This document shows, piece after piece, positions 39,601-42,213 of a stretch of 42,213 bases of DNA (positions are counted from its first letter, which is position 1; every line of letters begins with the position of its first letter). The position numbers were made by a program, and so were the translations under genes. This DNA is from Baffinella frigidus. Taxonomy: Eukaryota > Cryptophyceae > Cryptomonadales > Baffinellaceae. The notes beneath the pieces are model-generated. The model was not told the DNA's origin and made no database searches. It worked only from the letters and a program-made list of their open reading frames with translations. The DNA lies in NCBI GenBank assembly GCA_026770585.1, contig MU646505.1:264274-306486 (forward strand). The letters are read 5' to 3'.

Positions 39601-41927
39601 CTCGGCGTAAACCACCCCTGACGGGCTCGTCTTCAGGCGCATAGACGTCTGCATCACTCATCTCCAGGCTTGATGCTACTAAAGAAGAAGCAGAAGCAGA
39701 AGCAACAGGGGTGTGGTGTAGTCCCGCTGAGTGTACCTCTTGAACAAAACAACTCTCTCTTGACAAACATGGACCGTGCTCGCAGGACGTCAAGGCAGAG
39801 CACTTGCCAGTGGTCGCGCTCAGCTTCACGGGGGGGGGCGTGCGCGCGATGATCCACATGCTTGGGGTCAGCCCCCCCCCTCCCCTGGATGATGGAGGTG
39901 GTTGGGCCTGGATGATGGAGGTGGTTGCTCTTGCTGTAGGCGCGAGTTGGCGACCATTCCGTGAGGTGTGTCCAGGAAGCGCACGCGTGTGTCCAAGACA
40001 CTCCTGTTTGCATTGCGCCAGAACCGTCAACATCTGCCATCTTTTCAATATTTATGCGGCCAACCTTTCTGGACACCGCTCCAGGTGTTGATGGTGGCTG
40101 AAGAGATGGGCCTGCTGGACTGCGTGACCTTCTCTTCTTCGCTTTCGGGCAGCGCGTGGCTTCAGGTACCTGTCAAGCAACTCATCTAGATATCTCCCGT
40201 GTAGAGCAACTGATGCCAGTCGTTGGAGGCCAAGTGTCGCCACGTGTTGAACCACATCCCATCTTGCTGGCAACGAGTTGAACCGCCTTGCGGAGCATCC
40301 CATGACAATTGCCGTCAGTGGCATTGCTTGCGTGCGTACTGTCCCACTGGTTCAAACCTGCATTTGTGAAATAGGTGCATCCCGTCCTCTTACTTATGAG
40401 CGAGACATCCTTATAAGCGAGGCATCCTTGCAGGACCTCCCTAGGGACAGTGTGTGTTCTTACAGTCAAGTAACCCTCCAGTGGCTCCCGCTAAATCGGA
40501 GTGAGGTGAATAGAGTTGCCGTCGCAGGCGCTGTGGATGAAGGAGGCAGGCCCGGCGGCGGCAGCCTTCGAGAGGCTGCGCAGTCGCCTCCGCCAAGCCT
40601 TCTGCAACCACCCTCTCAAGCTCGCTGGTATCCGCGCATCGGGTGTTTAGGGTTGAGGTCTGAGGTTTGTTGCTTGCAGATTGAGGCATGAGGCTTGAGG
40701 CTTGAGGTTTGAGGGTGGTTTAAAGGGGAACAGCGCGGTTGGTAGTAGCTTAGCACGCCATCGGGACGCTCAAGTGCTGACCAGGAAGAGGCCTGCCTCT
40801 GCGACTTCGGGCTGCGGGAGGTGGGAGGTGACTGACGCCTGTGCCTTGGGTTTCCCCTCGGTCAGGACCCCCCCTCGAGGCAGGAGAGGAGGACCATCCT
40901 GCCGCACCCGCCGCCTGTCATCGTTTCGATGGGGGAGGGGAGGGGAGAGGTGAGGGTGGTGGGGAGGGGGGTGGGGTGGACGGGGGGGGGGTGGAGGGGG
41001 GTGGATTGCCAAATCCGACTCGTTCTGAGCCACCGCATGCCACGGCATCAAGGGACGGTGCACCGCCCCTGACACCGCCCCTTCGCCCGAGCAAGCACTC
41101 CGCCTCATCACACCCAACTTCTCTGGAGAAGCCAGAGGCAGGCATGGGACTTGGGGGGGGGCAGGAGGAGCGGCAGGGGGTGGGGTTCGTCGTAGGGCAA
41201 ACCCTGTTCCGACAACTGCAGGAGGTGCAGGAGGTCCACGATCAAGGAGTGGCAGACGCTCTCCGCCATGCGTTTCAATCCCGTGGCGCGGGGGGGGGCG
41301 GGGGGGCGGGGAACGGGGCAGTGGAGGGGGAGGGCGCAGGGGGGGAGGCTGGGCGCTCAAGGGATCGATTGGATGACGGCACTCAAGAGAGCGATTGGGA
41401 GCAGATGGGACGAGAGTGGGAGCAGGCTGTTGCGGGACAGCTGGCGAGGAGGGCAGCTTTGGACCATCTGGGTGTCGAAATGAACCGGTACACATCAAAC
41501 CTCAAACCATTACGGCTTTAGAGTAATACTGAAGAGACCCTAAGTCTATATCCAGAACCATAAGCCCTAAATCCTGAACTCGGCACCCGGAACCCGAAAC
41601 CCGGAACCCGGAACCTGGAACCCAGAACCCGGAACCCGGAACCCGGAACCCGGAACCCTCCAAACACCAAACACCAAACTCCAAACCCGAACGTAGGGGG
41701 CGCACACGGGCGCCAGTAGTCGGGCGGGAACACAAACCCTACACACACTCGCAACCCCACACCCTGAACCCCAAACCCCAAACCCCAAACCCTGAACCCT
41801 GAACCCTGGCCCGCAAACGCTGGACCAGGTGGAACGGATGGGCATCGCTAGTCGGCAAGGAAGGCGGGGGGCTGGTGGGGGGGGCATCCGCCATCGAATT
41901 CTACGGCTTCCTCCTGGGCTTCGCCTG
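36637..41927 (+). CDS. Cytosolic phospholipase A2 / lysophospholipase-type protein
   Basis: Core exons in continuous phase: 37464-37598, 38361-38501, 38790-38841, 38959-39110, 39373-39450, 39786-39866, 40085-40165, 40528-40627, 40789-40820. The catalytic signature is clear. LPVVALSFTGGGVRAMIHML (39805-39866) matches the GGGxRAM oxyanion loop, and GLLDCVTFSSSLSGSAWLQ (40112-40165) matches the nucleophile elbow; the usual GLSGS is SLSGS here. The catalytic Asp lies further on. Exon 41829-41927, starting after one base, reads WNGWASLVGKEGGG to AIEFYGFLLGFAW, like the family's later catalytic-domain segment. Upstream, 36637-36726 (GDGWLYSQMFPNVFTPEARV) recalls half a dysferlin repeat; 36920-37027 (MSDAACRKRVGHLLHMLDTS) is helical; both links are less sure. 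A frame at 40841-41521 (VGQTLFRQLQEVQEVHDQGV) may hold more exons, but G-runs make it unsafe. The enzyme would hydrolyse acyl chains from membrane phospholipids. The gene is open to the right. Confidence 0.75.
37173..37298. repeat. Near-perfect 126-bp hairpin element in lipase intron
   Basis: ACCGGTTTTCGCATCAGCTG pairs with CATCTGTTGGCCACGGAGAA read from the right end. The whole element folds back to a centre GTTGACGATT-GAGTACCAG-AATCGTCAAC. A third arm, CGCATCTGTTGGCCACGGGA followed by CATTATGAAACAATGGCC, lies at 37333-37370. Same terminal sequence as 29004-29134. Confidence 0.9.
37599..37720 (+). mobile_element. Introner-like element exactly at lipase donor
   Basis: The intron begins GTCCTAGCTCTGTCTCAGTC, TGTTTGTGCTCGCCAACTTG, GTTACCCGGGCTCTTTGGAG, CGGAAAGGTTGACGG, then CCGCGAACCCAGCATATCAA and CTTGAGAATT. 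It is the reverse complement, block for block, of 34612-34730. The exon ends GGGCAG and the element starts at the next base. Confidence 0.85.
37928..38166 (-). pseudogene. Antisense ankyrin-repeat-like fragment
   Basis: On minus, inside an intron of the lipase gene, the frame reads RTPLHIAPTADHLGRVSRLT, VYNADTDSVDGE, ALARAAVELQLPGVGRL, YPVDPEH. TPLHIA, the HLxxVxxL helix and the NADxxxxD turn match the ankyrin consensus over about two repeats, with substitutions and a few extra residues. The frame stays open further on both sides but loses the pattern. It is probably a decayed piece of an ankyrin gene, or part of an antisense gene. Confidence 0.45.
39140..39245 (-). repeat. TTTAGGG/TTGGGGG tract in lipase intron
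   Basis: GGGGTTGGGGGTTTGGGGTT units soon after the donor at 39111; the same intron ends with TCCCTTATCCCTAACCC before the AAG acceptor at 39372, giving G-rich and C-rich tracts at opposite ends. Confidence 0.8.
41572..41828 (+). repeat. CCCGGAA / CCCTGAA tract ending at an acceptor
   Basis: Twelve or so ACCCGGAACCCGG units (a private variant), then CCAAACCCCAAACCC and CCTGAACCCTGAACCCTGG, ending GCTGGACCAG at the acceptor of the exon at 41829. Confidence 0.9.
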
Positions 41928-42213
41928 GTGTCAACCCTCAACACTAAACCTTAAACTCTAAACCAGGTCCCCATACACGACTCTGTAGTTGAGGAAACGT
42001 GTCGTCCTTGCCTGACTGTGGGAGACTCTTGGAGTTTCGGCGCGGCATCGCGACCCACAGCCTAAACCCTAATCCATGAACCCTAGACCCTGAACCCTGA
42101 ACCCTGAACCCTGAACCCTAAACCCTAAACCCTAAACCCTAAACCCTAAACCCTAAACCCTAAACCCTAAACCCTAAACCCTAAACCCTAAACCCTAAAC
42201 CCTAAACCCTAAA
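41928..42213 (+). repeat. Terminal CCCTAAA array of the window
   Basis: After the donor at 41928 the sequence is CAACCCTCAACACTAAACC, a 120-bp unique island (41967-42055), then repeats that become perfect CCCTAAA (about 14 units) to the last base. A right-hand chromosome end should read TTTAGGG on this strand, so this is not a cap. More likely the next intron tract, where the sequence or assembly stops. Confidence 0.9.

Noticed and set aside
40770-41498. Long minus-strand frame, proline-rich
   Set aside because: It is the shadow of G-runs opposite the plus-strand lipase gene, has no motif and no splice structure.
42061-42213. Right chromosome end (telomere cap)
   Set aside because: The plus strand reads CCCTAAA, the wrong orientation for a right-hand end.

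Overview
The window is nuclear DNA of a eukaryote. Genes are split into many short GC-rich exons with GT-AG introns, and vertebrate- or bacteria-style gene packing is absent. Degenerate copies of the plant/algal telomere heptamer (TTTAGGG / CCCTAAA) occur throughout, not only at an end. A LysM-domain secreted protein, a DUF1152 homologue, an EF-hand protein and a cPLA2-type lipase fit a unicellular alga. A prasinophyte green alga such as a Cymbomonas-like pyramimonadophyte is my best guess, but this is an inference and dinoflagellate- or chromerid-type algae are not excluded.

Layout. 1-2.4 kb: degenerate CCCTAAA DNA around one exon (822-960) and a 171-bp GC-rich tandem duplication. 2.4-5.2 kb: no convincing gene. 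5.5-6.2 kb: minus-strand coiled-coil gene. 6.95-9.22 kb: four phase-matched exons of a calmodulin-like EF-hand protein on plus. 9.79-9.92 kb: exon resembling the CDC14 N-terminal domain, cut off by a 573-bp segment (9923-10495) that recurs nearly unchanged at 14813-15385. 11.2-14.2 kb: 3-kb TTTAGGG-like tract with a 746-base assembly gap, abutting a broken DUF1152 gene (minus, 14237-15035). 15.38-21.86 kb: 14-exon plus-strand gene for a secreted beta-sandwich protein ending in two LysM domains. 22.6-24.1 kb: unidentified minus-strand gene. 26.3-30.6 kb: minus-strand gene for a right-handed beta-helix protein. 33-36 kb: isolated exons on both strands. 36.6-41.9 kb (open to the right): plus-strand cPLA2/lysophospholipase-type gene, containing an antisense ankyrin-like fragment. 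The window ends in perfect CCCTAAA repeats whose orientation is wrong for a right-hand chromosome cap.

The most interesting aspect is the introns. (1) Telomere-like repeats fill introns, usually with the CCCTAAA strand in the sense direction just upstream of the acceptor. Two introns of the LysM gene are almost entirely repeat, and one is flanked by a 7-bp direct repeat spanning its splice sites. (2) A separate dispersed family of about 110-120 bp occurs in at least seven copies. Five start within about 25 nt of a 5' splice site in sense orientation, in several unrelated genes, as introner elements do. (3) Further hairpin families sit in introns. The genes do not form an obvious pathway; what they share is intron architecture.
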